A DNA stretch of 13,632 nt from Bacteriovoracaceae bacterium UBA4573 (lineage in GTDB: Bacteria; Bdellovibrionota; UBA1018; UBA923). The notes under the pieces are model-generated. The model was not told the origin of the DNA. It did no database searches and worked only from the letters and a program-made list of their open reading frames with translations. Positions 6,243-13,632 of this stretch are shown piece by piece. Numbering within the stretch: the stretch's first letter is position 1; every line of letters begins with the position of its first letter. Location of the stretch: positions 1 through 13,632 of the forward strand of contig DGKJ01000034.1 in the NCBI GenBank assembly GCA_002387735.1, in the 5' to 3' direction. The translations under genes were made by a program, and so were the position numbers.

Positions 6243-7328
6243 ATGAAAGACTTCTTTTTTCAAATAATACGTTCTGACGAGGGGTGTAGATCCTACGTTT
6301 TGGCCGATAGCGGCACTAAACGTGGGCTTGTTTGGGACCCATCACTAGCTGGGCTCGAAAGCACCCTCGAAGTTGTCGCGGAACAGGGGCTAACGCATTT
6401 AATTCTCGCGGATTCCCACACTCATGCGGACCATTTTTCCGCAACCGCTGAGCTCGCCAAACGGCTTCGAGATGTAGCTAAGGTGGAAATCGTAATGGGC
6501 GAGAAAACGGAGTCTGAACGGCCCGGGCGTCGTCTGCGTGATGGTGACCGACTAGACATGGGTCCAAAAATGCAGGCGGTAGTGCTGGCTACGCCAGGAC
6601 ATACCGAAGACAGTATTTGTTTATACATTGAGGTTGGCGGAGAAAAGTTAGTTTTAACAGGCGACAGCTTACTTATTGGTTCCAGTGGACGCACCGATTT
6701 TCCGGGGGCTTCTGCCGAAGCGCTTTATCATTCGTTGCACGAAAAAATAATGAAATTGCCCGGAACTACTTGGTTGTTTCCCGGGCACGATTATTCAGGA
6801 TATCTCTTTAGTCGCCTGGAAGTTGAGGCAAAACAAAATTCCCAACTCGCCATGGATAAAAGCGAATTTCTTTTGTTTAAACAGAACGAAGTGTTGGACT
6901 GTACGCCTGTAGTGCCGAAGATAGTCGATTTCAATCGGGCATCTTCGCCCAGTGCGCCGATGCATATTCCTGCAGCCGCTATTTGTGCGCGATCGGAACC
7001 GGTGCCAGGCGTAAGGTCAATTGGAACCGACGAATTGCGTTCTTTGATCGGTGAGCACTCAAAGAAAAGTCTCTTTATCGACGTGCGCGAGCCCGACGAG
7101 GTCAATAAAGCTAGAATCCCTGGACTACAGAACATTCCGCTTTCATTAGTATGGACCAAGTTACCAGAGATTGCGGCTAGTGAGAGTGCTTACTTTTCCT
7201 GCCAAAGTGGTAGACGGAGTGGAATGGTAACGGCAACGCTTGCTCGTTTAGGTTTCAGCAACGCTATAAATGTAGCAGGCGGAATTCAAGGTTGGATGGC
7301 GCGCGGTTATCACGTCGAGGCGTCTTAA
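6243..7328 (+). CDS. Persulfide dioxygenase-like MBL-fold protein fused to rhodanese domain
   Basis: 361 aa, cytosolic. The N-terminal metallo-beta-lactamase domain (about 1-235) has H59-T-H61-A-D63-H64, TPGH120, LTGD141 and FPGH182. In ETHE1-type persulfide dioxygenases the residues equivalent to H59, H120 and D141 hold the single iron. The C-terminal rhodanese domain (about 255-361) begins with LFIDVREPDE and has the active-site loop C320-QSGRRS, with AGGIQGW near the end. Fusions of this type (PRF, CstB-like) oxidise glutathione or coenzyme A persulfide to sulfite and pass sulfane sulfur to or from thiosulfate, in H2S and persulfide detoxification. The start has a good Shine-Dalgarno, AGGTGA at 6234-6239. 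The fold and fusion are certain; the low-molecular-weight thiol is not known. Its stop overlaps the convergent gene's stop (TTAA). Confidence 0.9.
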   Translation: MKDFFFQIIRSDEGCRSYVLADSGTKRGLVWDPSLAGLESTLEVVAEQGLTHLILADSHTHADHFSATAELAKRLRDVAKVEIVMGEKTESERPGRRLRDGDRLDMGPKMQAVVLATPGHTEDSICLYIEVGGEKLVLTGDSLLIGSSGRTDFPGASAEALYHSLHEKIMKLPGTTWLFPGHDYSGYLFSRLEVEAKQNSQLAMDKSEFLLFKQNEVLDCTPVVPKIVDFNRASSPSAPMHIPAAAICARSEPVPGVRSIGTDELRSLIGEHSKKSLFIDVREPDEVNKARIPGLQNIPLSLVWTKLPEIAASESAYFSCQSGRRSGMVTATLARLGFSNAINVAGGIQGWMARGYHVEAS

Positions 7329-7969
7329 TTGAAGTTAGGTTCTTCGGGGCCGGCCCCATTTTGAGAGGGAGTTCCGAAGTCGACGGAGTCTGCTCCCGTG
7401 GCTTCGCCGACACTGGCGCCGGCTTCATTGACCCGCGTGGTGGTCGTAGTGGTGCTGCTTGGCGCGCGAGATTTGGTAGGTACTGAAATCATTTTTCCAC
7501 CGATTACGTCTTCAATGTATGCGCGTTCGGTCGGCTCCTTTGATTTCGCTCCGCCCGAGAGTTCATTTCTTTTCATTTTTTGAAAATTTTCCGCGCGGTC
7601 AGTCATGTTCTTTTGAAGTTTATCTGCAAGAAGACTGTACTTTTTCACCACTTCATTATTCGCTTCGGTGCGAGCTTTAAAATACGGGGCCATGGATTCC
7701 TTGCGAACCCGTTCTCGCTCAGATTGAGGGGGATTAATCCCTAAGGCCTGGGTTTTTTCGTACATGTCGATGTAGGCTTTTCCGAGTACACTTAATGTCG
7801 AAGATTTTTTTTCGCCGCGAGCGTGGACCTGGCGTAGTAGACCCGTCGAAAGTAATCCCGTCAGGACCAAGCCAATCACGAAAAACGCACGATCGCCTCG
7901 CGATTTGTAATGAGTTAAATGGATATTCAGAAGACCCCCATAATACCCGATCAAATTAATTGTATACAT
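7325..7969 (-). CDS. Unrecognised membrane-anchored or exported protein
   Basis: 214 aa with no family I recognise. After a 27-residue N-terminal stretch comes one hydrophobic helix (about residues 28-45), then a charged, helical region with many Lys, Arg and Glu (about 50-140), and a low-complexity tail containing a run of six threonines followed by Gly/Ala/Ser-rich sequence ending PEEPNFN. The long N-terminal stretch ahead of the helix suggests a signal anchor (N-in) or a start that is really further in, but there is no better ATG; the AGG before the ATG at 7969 is only about 1 nt away, which is too close. It is divergent from the large exported protein at 8019, with 49 bp between starts, and the two may work together. 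Its TAA stop overlaps that of the convergent dioxygenase gene. Confidence 0.65.
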   Translation of the reverse strand: MYTINLIGYYGGLLNIHLTHYKSRGDRAFFVIGLVLTGLLSTGLLRQVHARGEKKSSTLSVLGKAYIDMYEKTQALGINPPQSERERVRKESMAPYFKARTEANNEVVKKYSLLADKLQKNMTDRAENFQKMKRNELSGGAKSKEPTERAYIEDVIGGKMISVPTKSRAPSSTTTTTTRVNEAGASVGEATGADSVDFGTPSQNGAGPEEPNFN

Positions 7970-8018
7970 ACCTGACTAATTTTGCTAGAATTTTTATTGT
8001 GTGAGGGGGATAGGCAAA

Positions 8019-10073
8019 ATGCCTAATAATATTAGATTGTTATTTGGGGTCATGGGCCTCTTTTTGAGCACCATTGTGCCCGCCCAAGAGATTCAAAACG
8101 CACTCGATAATGGTCCGTCTCGTGAGGATCAGCTAGATCGCGCTGCCGGAATGCCCACTAAATCTGAGTTGGATTATCGCACGCTCACTGAAGCCAAGTT
8201 GAGTTGCCGCAACAAAGGTTCACAGAGCTTCTTGGGTTCAAAAAAGTGTGGGAATGTCGGCTCGGAACTTGGCTTGAAGGGCGAAATACAGAAGCGCTTT
8301 AAAGACTCCATGAAGGCCTATGCTAAAAATTATTACAAAGGTGTCATTTATACGGATTTAAGTGCGCCCGACGGCGCGCCCCGAAACATTGAAGTTCCGG
8401 TGTGTAATCTGTCGGTCGGTGAAGGTGAAGGGGCTGCAAATCAGAACTATAAGGGTGACTCCTGTTTGGACCTTGCGCGCCTGACAGTCGATACGAGCTA
8501 CACTTCGGCCTCCGCGAAAGTTACTGCAAATCTATTGAATGGGCGGGTTAAAGAATTCGCCTGGTGGCGTGGGCTTTATCTTCAAGTTTACTTTAACTCC
8601 GCTGGCAAAGTGATGCGGGAGTTCGAAGAACAAGGCAAAGTAACCTTAACGCGCTTGCCGGACGGAAGTGTTCCGACCGGACCGATTGCTCGGGACGCTC
8701 TAAGGTTGCAAATAGGCCGCGATCGGGTGATTCGAGAAATTGCTTCGATCAAAGGGAGCGATCAAGAAGAGTTGGGTTACGCTCGCGTGGCAGAAACCAA
8801 ATGTGAAGCGCGTGACGATAAAATAACTTCTCACGCCTGTAGATTGTCGATGGTCAATGAACACGAAGTCGCGCAGTGGACATATCTCATGATGGCAGAA
8901 GCGAACATTCGGACTCAGGTGGAAGTAGACCGCCAGTTCGAAAATATGGAAACTCTTTTAGAGGGGTTTCAGTTACGGCTAGAGCCAATTTGCAAGAACC
9001 AGTATGACGCCGACTGCACCTTGTGTCGCGACAGCACGAGAACACGAAGAACCAATCGCTGTTATCAAGAACAAATGCCTAATATGATGAAGCAGGAATT
9101 GGCTCGGTATCCTACCGACAATTTACTTCCAATTCCCTACGAAGAGCTAAAACGAGAAGTCGGTGATCAAGCGAGTTCTTCGAAAAAAGACGCCGGTTCG
9201 TCTAGTCCATTTCAATTTGGAGACGTTAGCAACCTATTAGCCTTAAGTTTGCTTGGCTTGCGTTCGCGAAAGAAACACCGCGAAGTTCGGAATAAAAAGA
9301 CGTTGGTGCTTTTATTTCTTTCGCTTACGGTCGCTGCGATCTCTTGGGGTTGTGGTGGTGGTGGGGACCCGGCTGGCTTTGATCCGGCTACAAACTGTTC
9401 ACCTGATTCGCCGACCTTTGATCCGATTAGCTGTAACGGGGGAGGAACCGGACTACCGGAGGGGGCTGGAAACTTTAACGGCGGCCGCGACGGTTTAGCT
9501 GCGATTCGAAACGAATACCTAGGAAGTGAGTACAATCTAAAGGAGCAAGATAAAAAAGTACCCAAGTTAGCTGCGACTGCCCAAGGCGTCGATGGTGGTT
9601 TTGGTGCCGGGGAAAGTGGCGGCAATTCGAACAACAATGGAGCCGGCGGGGCCATGTCGTTACCGAAGGTAAGTTTTGCCAAGTCCGGTGGCGGTTCGAT
9701 GAACGGTGGTACTGGTAGCGATGACCGCCTGACTGCTAACGAAAACAAAAGAAGCGTAGCTTCCGACGAAGAAGAATCAAAAACGCTTAGCAAATCAGAT
9801 GGGTTTGGCGACGCCGCAAAAGGTGGCGGAGGGAGCGCTTCTGGCGAGGGCTCTATATTTGGAAGCCTCTTTGGGTCTAAAGGACTTGGGGGCGGCGCCG
9901 GAGCCGGTGCTGGTGAGTCCGAAGGAGCGGGAGACTTAGACGCCTATCTCAAATTGGTCGGGAACAAGTCGCTTTTTGAAATCGTAAACCGGCGCTACGA
10001 TCGTTGGAGCACGGAGCTTGAAATTAGTCGCAATCCAGCTCAGTATGAATCTGGTCGGGGTGCAGCTTTTTAA
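8019..10073 (+). CDS. Large exported Cys- and Gly-rich protein, family not recognised
   Basis: 684 aa. A signal peptide is present (MPNNIRLLFGVMG core, cleavage near PAQE). The first 400 residues have scattered cysteines, including C333-T-L-C336, consistent with an oxidised, extracytoplasmic domain. Residues about 402-421 (DVSNLLALSLLGLRSRKKHR) look like a short hydrophobic plus basic sorting tail; straight after, residues 426-445 (KKTLVLLFLSLTVAAISWGC) look like a lipoprotein signal ending at C445 followed by four glycines. The remainder is Gly/Ser-rich low complexity, closing with a more ordered SLFEIVNRRYDRW segment. I do not know its function. The start at 8019 has GAGGGGGA 9 nt upstream and gives the cleanest signal peptide; a GTG at 8001 is in frame but lies before that site. 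The endonuclease-like gene follows after 27 nt, likely in the same operon. Confidence 0.8.
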   Translation: MPNNIRLLFGVMGLFLSTIVPAQEIQNALDNGPSREDQLDRAAGMPTKSELDYRTLTEAKLSCRNKGSQSFLGSKKCGNVGSELGLKGEIQKRFKDSMKAYAKNYYKGVIYTDLSAPDGAPRNIEVPVCNLSVGEGEGAANQNYKGDSCLDLARLTVDTSYTSASAKVTANLLNGRVKEFAWWRGLYLQVYFNSAGKVMREFEEQGKVTLTRLPDGSVPTGPIARDALRLQIGRDRVIREIASIKGSDQEELGYARVAETKCEARDDKITSHACRLSMVNEHEVAQWTYLMMAEANIRTQVEVDRQFENMETLLEGFQLRLEPICKNQYDADCTLCRDSTRTRRTNRCYQEQMPNMMKQELARYPTDNLLPIPYEELKREVGDQASSSKKDAGSSSPFQFGDVSNLLALSLLGLRSRKKHREVRNKKTLVLLFLSLTVAAISWGCGGGGDPAGFDPATNCSPDSPTFDPISCNGGGTGLPEGAGNFNGGRDGLAAIRNEYLGSEYNLKEQDKKVPKLAATAQGVDGGFGAGESGGNSNNNGAGGAMSLPKVSFAKSGGGSMNGGTGSDDRLTANENKRSVASDEEESKTLSKSDGFGDAAKGGGGSASGEGSIFGSLFGSKGLGGGAGAGAGESEGAGDLDAYLKLVGNKSLFEIVNRRYDRWSTELEISRNPAQYESGRGAAF

Positions 10074-10100
10074 ACTGATACGGCCCTCTCTCTTGGTGAC

Positions 10101-11195
10101 GTGCGTATAAAAAAAACACTTAGAATTGTAGCGGGGCTGTTTCTTCTACTTACAGTTCTTTTCACTGTATTTGCATTTAGGGTTAATGCTCGATTCGGAG
10201 CTGTCGAAACAGAACCGGTAAATTGCTCTACGAAAGCCCCACTCTTTAAGTTTCCCCAAGAAATCAAAGTGATGACATGGAACGTACAGTTCCTCGCGGG
10301 CAAGGGTTACGTCTTTTTTTTTGATGTTCTAGACGGCTCGGGGCCAGACACCCGACCAGATCGATCCGCCGTCTCTGCAACCCTGGCCGAGGTGATTCGC
10401 GTTGTTCGCGAAGAAAGTCCCGACTTTGTTCTGTTGCAAGAAGTAGATGAGGGCGCAAAAAGAACGGATTACCAAGATCAGATCGCACTTATCTACCAGG
10501 GGTTGAGGGAAGTGTACCCCTGTTACGCGACCACCTATTATTGGAGATCAAAGTTTGTTCCACATCCAAAAATTTGGGGTGCGGTAGGTATGAAATTAGC
10601 GACGTTGTCGAGGTACCACATTAAAAGCGCGCGACGTGTTCAACTTCCTGTCATGCCAGGGTTGTGGTGGAAACAGCAGTTCGAACTAAAACGCGCGGTG
10701 CTCGACGTGGAAATCGCAAGCGAATCTAAGTTTCCACTTCATGTTTTAAACACTCATCTAGACGCCTTTGCTCAGGGCACCGATACAATGAGACAGCAAG
10801 TTGAACGAATTGCTGGAATGCTAGCAACCTACGACTACGAAGGAATTCCTTGGATATTAGGCGGTGATTTTAATCTACTACCAAATCGTGAAGCCTTCGA
10901 TGAGTTGCCAGAGTTTCGAAAATCCTATTACAATTCTGAAACCGAGTTAAATACGTTAATACAAAAATACCAGTCGGTACCCGATACTAGATCGGCATCA
11001 AATCGACGACTAGAATGGCGAACTCATTTTCCAAATGATCCACGAGTGAAGGCTCCAGATTCGATAATCGACTATCTATTTGTTTCTCCAAAAGTCGAAA
11101 TACTCCGGCGGCGTGTTCGTCAGGATGATACGTTTAAAATTTCTGATCACTTTCCGGTTATCGGCGAGCTTTTGATAAAAGAGAAGCAAAAGTAG
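10101..11195 (+). CDS. Membrane-anchored endonuclease/exonuclease/phosphatase-family protein
   Basis: 364 aa. The N-terminus is basic then hydrophobic (about residues 8-27), a signal peptide or anchor placing the enzyme outside the cytosol. The EEP fold motifs appear in order: TWN61, LQE114-VD, NTH219-LD, GGD256-FN258, IDYLF and SDH350-FPV, matching the metal and catalytic residues (Asn, Glu, Asp/Asn, Asp-His) of DNase I-like hydrolases. The family includes DNases, sphingomyelinases and inositol phosphatases, and the substrate cannot be told; extracytoplasmic location favours a lipid, sugar-phosphate or extracellular DNA substrate. The start is GTG at 10101 with a poorly spaced GGTGA; no other in-frame start fits. 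A run of nine T in codons for FFF (10314-10322) keeps the frame. The last 38 bp overlap the convergent membrane-protein gene. Confidence 0.86.
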   Translation: MRIKKTLRIVAGLFLLLTVLFTVFAFRVNARFGAVETEPVNCSTKAPLFKFPQEIKVMTWNVQFLAGKGYVFFFDVLDGSGPDTRPDRSAVSATLAEVIRVVREESPDFVLLQEVDEGAKRTDYQDQIALIYQGLREVYPCYATTYYWRSKFVPHPKIWGAVGMKLATLSRYHIKSARRVQLPVMPGLWWKQQFELKRAVLDVEIASESKFPLHVLNTHLDAFAQGTDTMRQQVERIAGMLATYDYEGIPWILGGDFNLLPNREAFDELPEFRKSYYNSETELNTLIQKYQSVPDTRSASNRRLEWRTHFPNDPRVKAPDSIIDYLFVSPKVEILRRRVRQDDTFKISDHFPVIGELLIKEKQK

Positions 11196-12828
11196 CTTTC
11201 CGGAAGAAAACCAAAACAAATATTCCTAAGAAAGACAAAATAGAAAGCGTCTTGGTAAACCAACGAGCACCGGTGTTCTTGAGAATAAGCTCTAGCGTTT
11301 GTTTACCGTGGGGGAGTTCGACCAGGATGCGACCGAACCCCGGTTCAGTAATTTTTTCGATTTGTGTATTTTCGCGCACTACAGTCCACCCCGGATAGTC
11401 TAAAACATTAAAGCGAATTATCGCCGGTTGAATGGCCATAACTTCGCAAAAAATCCGTGTGGGCGATGGTCGTTTACATTGAGCCTCTCCCCGACCGCTA
11501 ACAAAGTCTAACCAAGATTCCGGTTTGGAGGTTGGCATAAAACCGGTACTAGCTGGAACAGTGTAGGGCTTAGCCCATCCGGTTCCCGTGCTAGCCAAAG
11601 AACTCGGCGAAAACGTGTGACCGGTAAAAGTATATAACGCGGGTGCTTTGGCGTGAATAAAACCAAATGCCGTCAGGCTCAAAAAAATTAAAAATGTTAT
11701 CGCGACCTTTTTTTCAATCCATTTGGCTTGCAAATTTATTAGGCAGGAAAACAAAAGGGCACCTAAAAAGGTGGCCATGGTTAAGAATCTCCAAGGGTAG
11801 GTCATGCTTTGAAGCCAGGGGAGTAGTTCATACCAAATTGCAGAAGTTTGATGCATGAAATAAAAAACAATCACCATTCCGAGTGCCAGAAGACGAGAAA
11901 CGTGATTTCGCCATGCCACGAATGGAAATAATAATAGCGCAAAAAGTATTGGTTCTCCGACATTGTAAGCCAGGGTTTTGTTTTTTATGGAAGTAAACGA
12001 AGAGAATAAAATTTGAGTGAGTTGCTTAAAGTGCCAAATATAGGCTTCGAAATCGACGCCAATTAGCGGTGAGGCAACATGTTTTTGCTCTAATAGAGCG
12101 CTTAACCAGTAGAATGAAGAACTTCCGAGACCGAAAAGAAAACCGGCAAGCAACTTTTGCCACGCTGAATGTTTTCGTAATCCAAAACTTTTGTAGTAAA
12201 TGAGAATTCCAGCCACAAAAAACGGAGTTGCGATTAATAGGATCGCGGCATGGCAACTAGCGAGCAGGGCCCAGCTAAGAGCATAAAAAATAAAATTAGT
12301 TCGCGAAGGTCTGCGAATCAATCGAAGGCTTGTAAGGGCTAATAGCGGCAAAACAACGAAAGCCGTAGCCTCGCTCAGCGCGCCGCGAATGTATACATCA
12401 CGAAGTAAATACGGGCTTAGCCCATAAACGCTGGCACCGAGAGCCGCTACGGTTCGAGTGGTGTGGTCGCGCAAGAATGCATACATGGCTGCTAGTGCAC
12501 CCAAAAGAATTACGACCATAGTCCAATTAACCGCTGTGATTGGATCTCTTAAAACTGTAAAAATAAACTCGGTTAGGAAGAGCTGCAAGGGTGGGCGAAA
12601 CGCAAGGTGTGGTTCTCCGTGGCCGAACCTTAGATCGGCTGCCCAAATCGGAAACCAGTTTCCGCTGCGAATATTTTCGTGAAACTCTGTCGCGTAAATT
12701 GCGTAGGCAGCGGTATCGTGGCCGGCCACGAGTTTGTGTTCCACGAGTGCTGGAACTAAGCCGTGAATAGCCACAGCCCCGGCAACTACCAGAAAAATCC
12801 AATGCAGACGCTTCACCGCGTACGCCAT
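11158..12828 (-). CDS. PTPS-related / YfhO-like multi-pass membrane protein
   Basis: 556 aa from the ATG at 12828. About ten or more membrane helices fill the first 400 residues. The first loop has the family pattern GHDTAAYAIYATEFHENIRSG, NWFPIWAADLRFGHGEP, FRPPLQLFLTEF, which matches the 6-pyruvoyl-tetrahydropterin synthase-related membrane domain and resembles GT-C glycosyltransferase-like proteins with an Asp in the first periplasmic loop. A periplasmic beta-rich domain (about 400-510; WTVVRENTQIEKI, ILVELPHGKQTLEL) and a last helix follow. Members are thought to act in surface polysaccharide or lipid glycosylation, without firm proof. The start at 12828, 1 nt after the preceding gene's stop, has GGTG close by; a TTG at 12870 would add 14 hydrophilic residues and is less likely. 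It is probably co-transcribed with the gene before it. Confidence 0.82.
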   Translation of the reverse strand: MAYAVKRLHWIFLVVAGAVAIHGLVPALVEHKLVAGHDTAAYAIYATEFHENIRSGNWFPIWAADLRFGHGEPHLAFRPPLQLFLTEFIFTVLRDPITAVNWTMVVILLGALAAMYAFLRDHTTRTVAALGASVYGLSPYLLRDVYIRGALSEATAFVVLPLLALTSLRLIRRPSRTNFIFYALSWALLASCHAAILLIATPFFVAGILIYYKSFGLRKHSAWQKLLAGFLFGLGSSSFYWLSALLEQKHVASPLIGVDFEAYIWHFKQLTQILFSSFTSIKNKTLAYNVGEPILFALLLFPFVAWRNHVSRLLALGMVIVFYFMHQTSAIWYELLPWLQSMTYPWRFLTMATFLGALLFSCLINLQAKWIEKKVAITFLIFLSLTAFGFIHAKAPALYTFTGHTFSPSSLASTGTGWAKPYTVPASTGFMPTSKPESWLDFVSGRGEAQCKRPSPTRIFCEVMAIQPAIIRFNVLDYPGWTVVRENTQIEKITEPGFGRILVELPHGKQTLELILKNTGARWFTKTLSILSFLGIFVLVFFRKATFASLLSKARR

Positions 12829-12829
12829 T

Positions 12830-13632
12830 TCACCAAATTCCCGCAAGAGCTGTTCGCCGCCGTAAGGCAATGAGCACTCCGCCGAAGGCTAACGTGAGTG
12901 TGGCAAAAATTAGCCGTAGACGCCCGGGTTGGTATTCGGCTTCTATTCGAAAGTGTCCGGCGGGAATGGGAACGGCAATCAACGCTGGTGAAACGAGTCT
13001 TTTTTCGACCTCTACGCCGTTTATTTTCAGCGACCATAGTGGATGAAAGTTCATTTTGAACACTAATGCAGTGGCAGTTTCGTTTTGACCTTCCGCCCAA
13101 TAGTTGTAGGAGCTTTTGCCGGTAGCCCGACCAGCAGCAGTAAATTGCCCCTTCGGAGGTACGTCAGAACTCTTCTTTAGATCTTTGAGAAATTGATCGA
13201 GTTCGTTTGAAGTGCGGCACCGTCTTTGAAGTTGGAAGGCCGGGAATTGGCCGGTTTCCGGCAGTCTTGAGAATAAAAATTCGAGAGTGGCCCGAACCAG
13301 GCCGGCATTGTCGGCGCAAGGAAGAGCTGCATCGGGTAGAAATGCGTTTTCCGGAAATATTTTTGCAAACGCGAAATAGTTTTCTTGGATTCCAGTTGTA
13401 TAAACCGACGCACTGCCGAATTTGTTCGTGTTTTTGAATTCCGGCGGCATAGTTTGTTTGTCATTTGCTACGAGGTAGCCAATGTTGAAGAGTTCGTTGT
13501 GCGCCTTACTTTTCCAAAGATAACGAAATGACGCATCTTCTGTATGGTTTTGATGGTGATAAATTGGGCCGACAGATTCAACGTTGTGTTGTGCGAAAAG
13601 TCCGTAAACTGGAATATAAGTTGTCACACGTA
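12830..13632 (-). CDS. C-terminal part of a second PTPS-related/YfhO-like membrane protein, 5' end outside window
   Basis: An open frame enters from the right edge and ends at TGA 12832-12830; the true start lies outside, as codons remain open up to the last base. The visible 267 residues are mostly extracytoplasmic: FNIGYLVAND resembles the conserved 'ln(v/i)kYv' strand of the YfhO/PTPS-related C-terminal domain, and FHPLWSLKINGVEV followed by VPIPAGHFRIEAEYQPG matches the layout at the end of the next gene (the WTVV...ELPHGKQTLEL block). A final membrane helix (LIFATLTLAFGGVLIAL) and a basic tail RRR close the protein. I infer a paralogue in tandem with the following gene, with a gap of 1 nt between them. 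Only the C-terminal third or half is seen, so the activity cannot be confirmed. Confidence 0.72.
   Translation of the reverse strand, partial: RVTTYIPVYGLFAQHNVESVGPIYHHQNHTEDASFRYLWKSKAHNELFNIGYLVANDKQTMPPEFKNTNKFGSASVYTTGIQENYFAFAKIFPENAFLPDAALPCADNAGLVRATLEFLFSRLPETGQFPAFQLQRRCRTSNELDQFLKDLKKSSDVPPKGQFTAAGRATGKSSYNYWAEGQNETATALVFKMNFHPLWSLKINGVEVEKRLVSPALIAVPIPAGHFRIEAEYQPGRLRLIFATLTLAFGGVLIALRRRTALAGIW

Noticed and set aside
7346..7357. Perfect palindrome GGGGCCGGCCCC followed by ATTTT, terminator-like for the dioxygenase gene
   Set aside because: There is no separate loop, the T run is short, and it lies inside the coding end of the opposite gene, so it may be chance in a GC-rich codon stretch.
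9212..9793. 193-aa minus-strand ORF, Pro/Ser-rich
   Set aside because: It is the antisense shadow of the Gly/Ser-rich tail of the plus-strand gene; glycine codons read as proline, and it shows no signal, motif or start site of its own.
10314..10322. Nine-T run inside the EEP-family gene as a phase-variation or slippage site
   Set aside because: It encodes the FFF after GKGYV in frame; the motifs on both sides stay in one frame and the Phe-rich stretch seems usual for this group, so no switching is indicated.
12826..12832. The two right-hand membrane genes as one frameshifted gene
   Set aside because: The upstream one ends with a final helix and basic tail and the next opens with a first helix and the family's N-terminal loop, so they are two complete-ended proteins in tandem.
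12829..12870. TTG start at 12870 overlapping the preceding gene
   Set aside because: It would add 14 charged residues with no clear ribosome site; the ATG at 12828, just after the upstream stop, gives a normal first membrane helix.

Overview
The window is about 13.6 kb of densely packed bacterial chromosome from what looks like a Gram-negative organism. Several proteins carry Sec or lipoprotein signals, and the gene mix (CHASE2 sensor, secreted PHP and endonuclease-like proteins, PTPS-related membrane proteins, Cys/Gly-rich exported proteins of unknown family) resembles Bdellovibrionota or other delta-type lineages. That placement is inference from style; there is no rRNA or other marker. I see no tRNA, rRNA, CRISPR array, IS element or prophage gene. 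The longest gene-free stretch is about 200 bp (3643-3845).

Left part (1-3642, all minus strand): an operon reading arsR-family regulator > feoA > feoB, with ATGA 4-nt overlaps at both junctions. After a 63-nt gap comes a CHASE2-domain sensor protein that starts at a GTG and runs off the left edge. The regulator has the alpha-5 metal site of SmtB/CzrA-type zinc/cobalt sensors, which is unexpected in front of a ferrous-iron transporter. A perfect 7-bp inverted repeat covers its start codons, and a G-quadruplex-type G tract lies just upstream in the divergent intergenic region.

Middle part (3643-7328): a plus-strand secreted protein with an HEFVH zinc-protease signature and no family I can name. 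A 40-codon single-TM small ORF overlaps its 3' end. Facing it is a minus-strand PHP-domain lipoprotein, and divergent from that (32 bp between starts) is a persulfide dioxygenase-like metallo-beta-lactamase protein fused to a rhodanese domain.

Right-middle (7325-11195): a divergent pair of unrecognised exported proteins (minus 7325-7969, plus 8019-10073). The larger carries an odd internal double sorting-like segment and a glycine-rich tail. It is followed at 27 nt by a membrane-anchored endonuclease/exonuclease/phosphatase-family protein.

Right part (11158-13632, minus strand): two tandem, nearly abutting membrane proteins. One is a complete PTPS-related/YfhO-like multi-pass protein of 556 aa; the other is the C-terminal half of a second protein that appears to be of the same kind and runs off the right edge. 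Convergent gene ends are very tight throughout (a 3-nt gap, overlapping TTAA stops, and a 38-bp overlap), so readthrough and antisense transcription may matter here.
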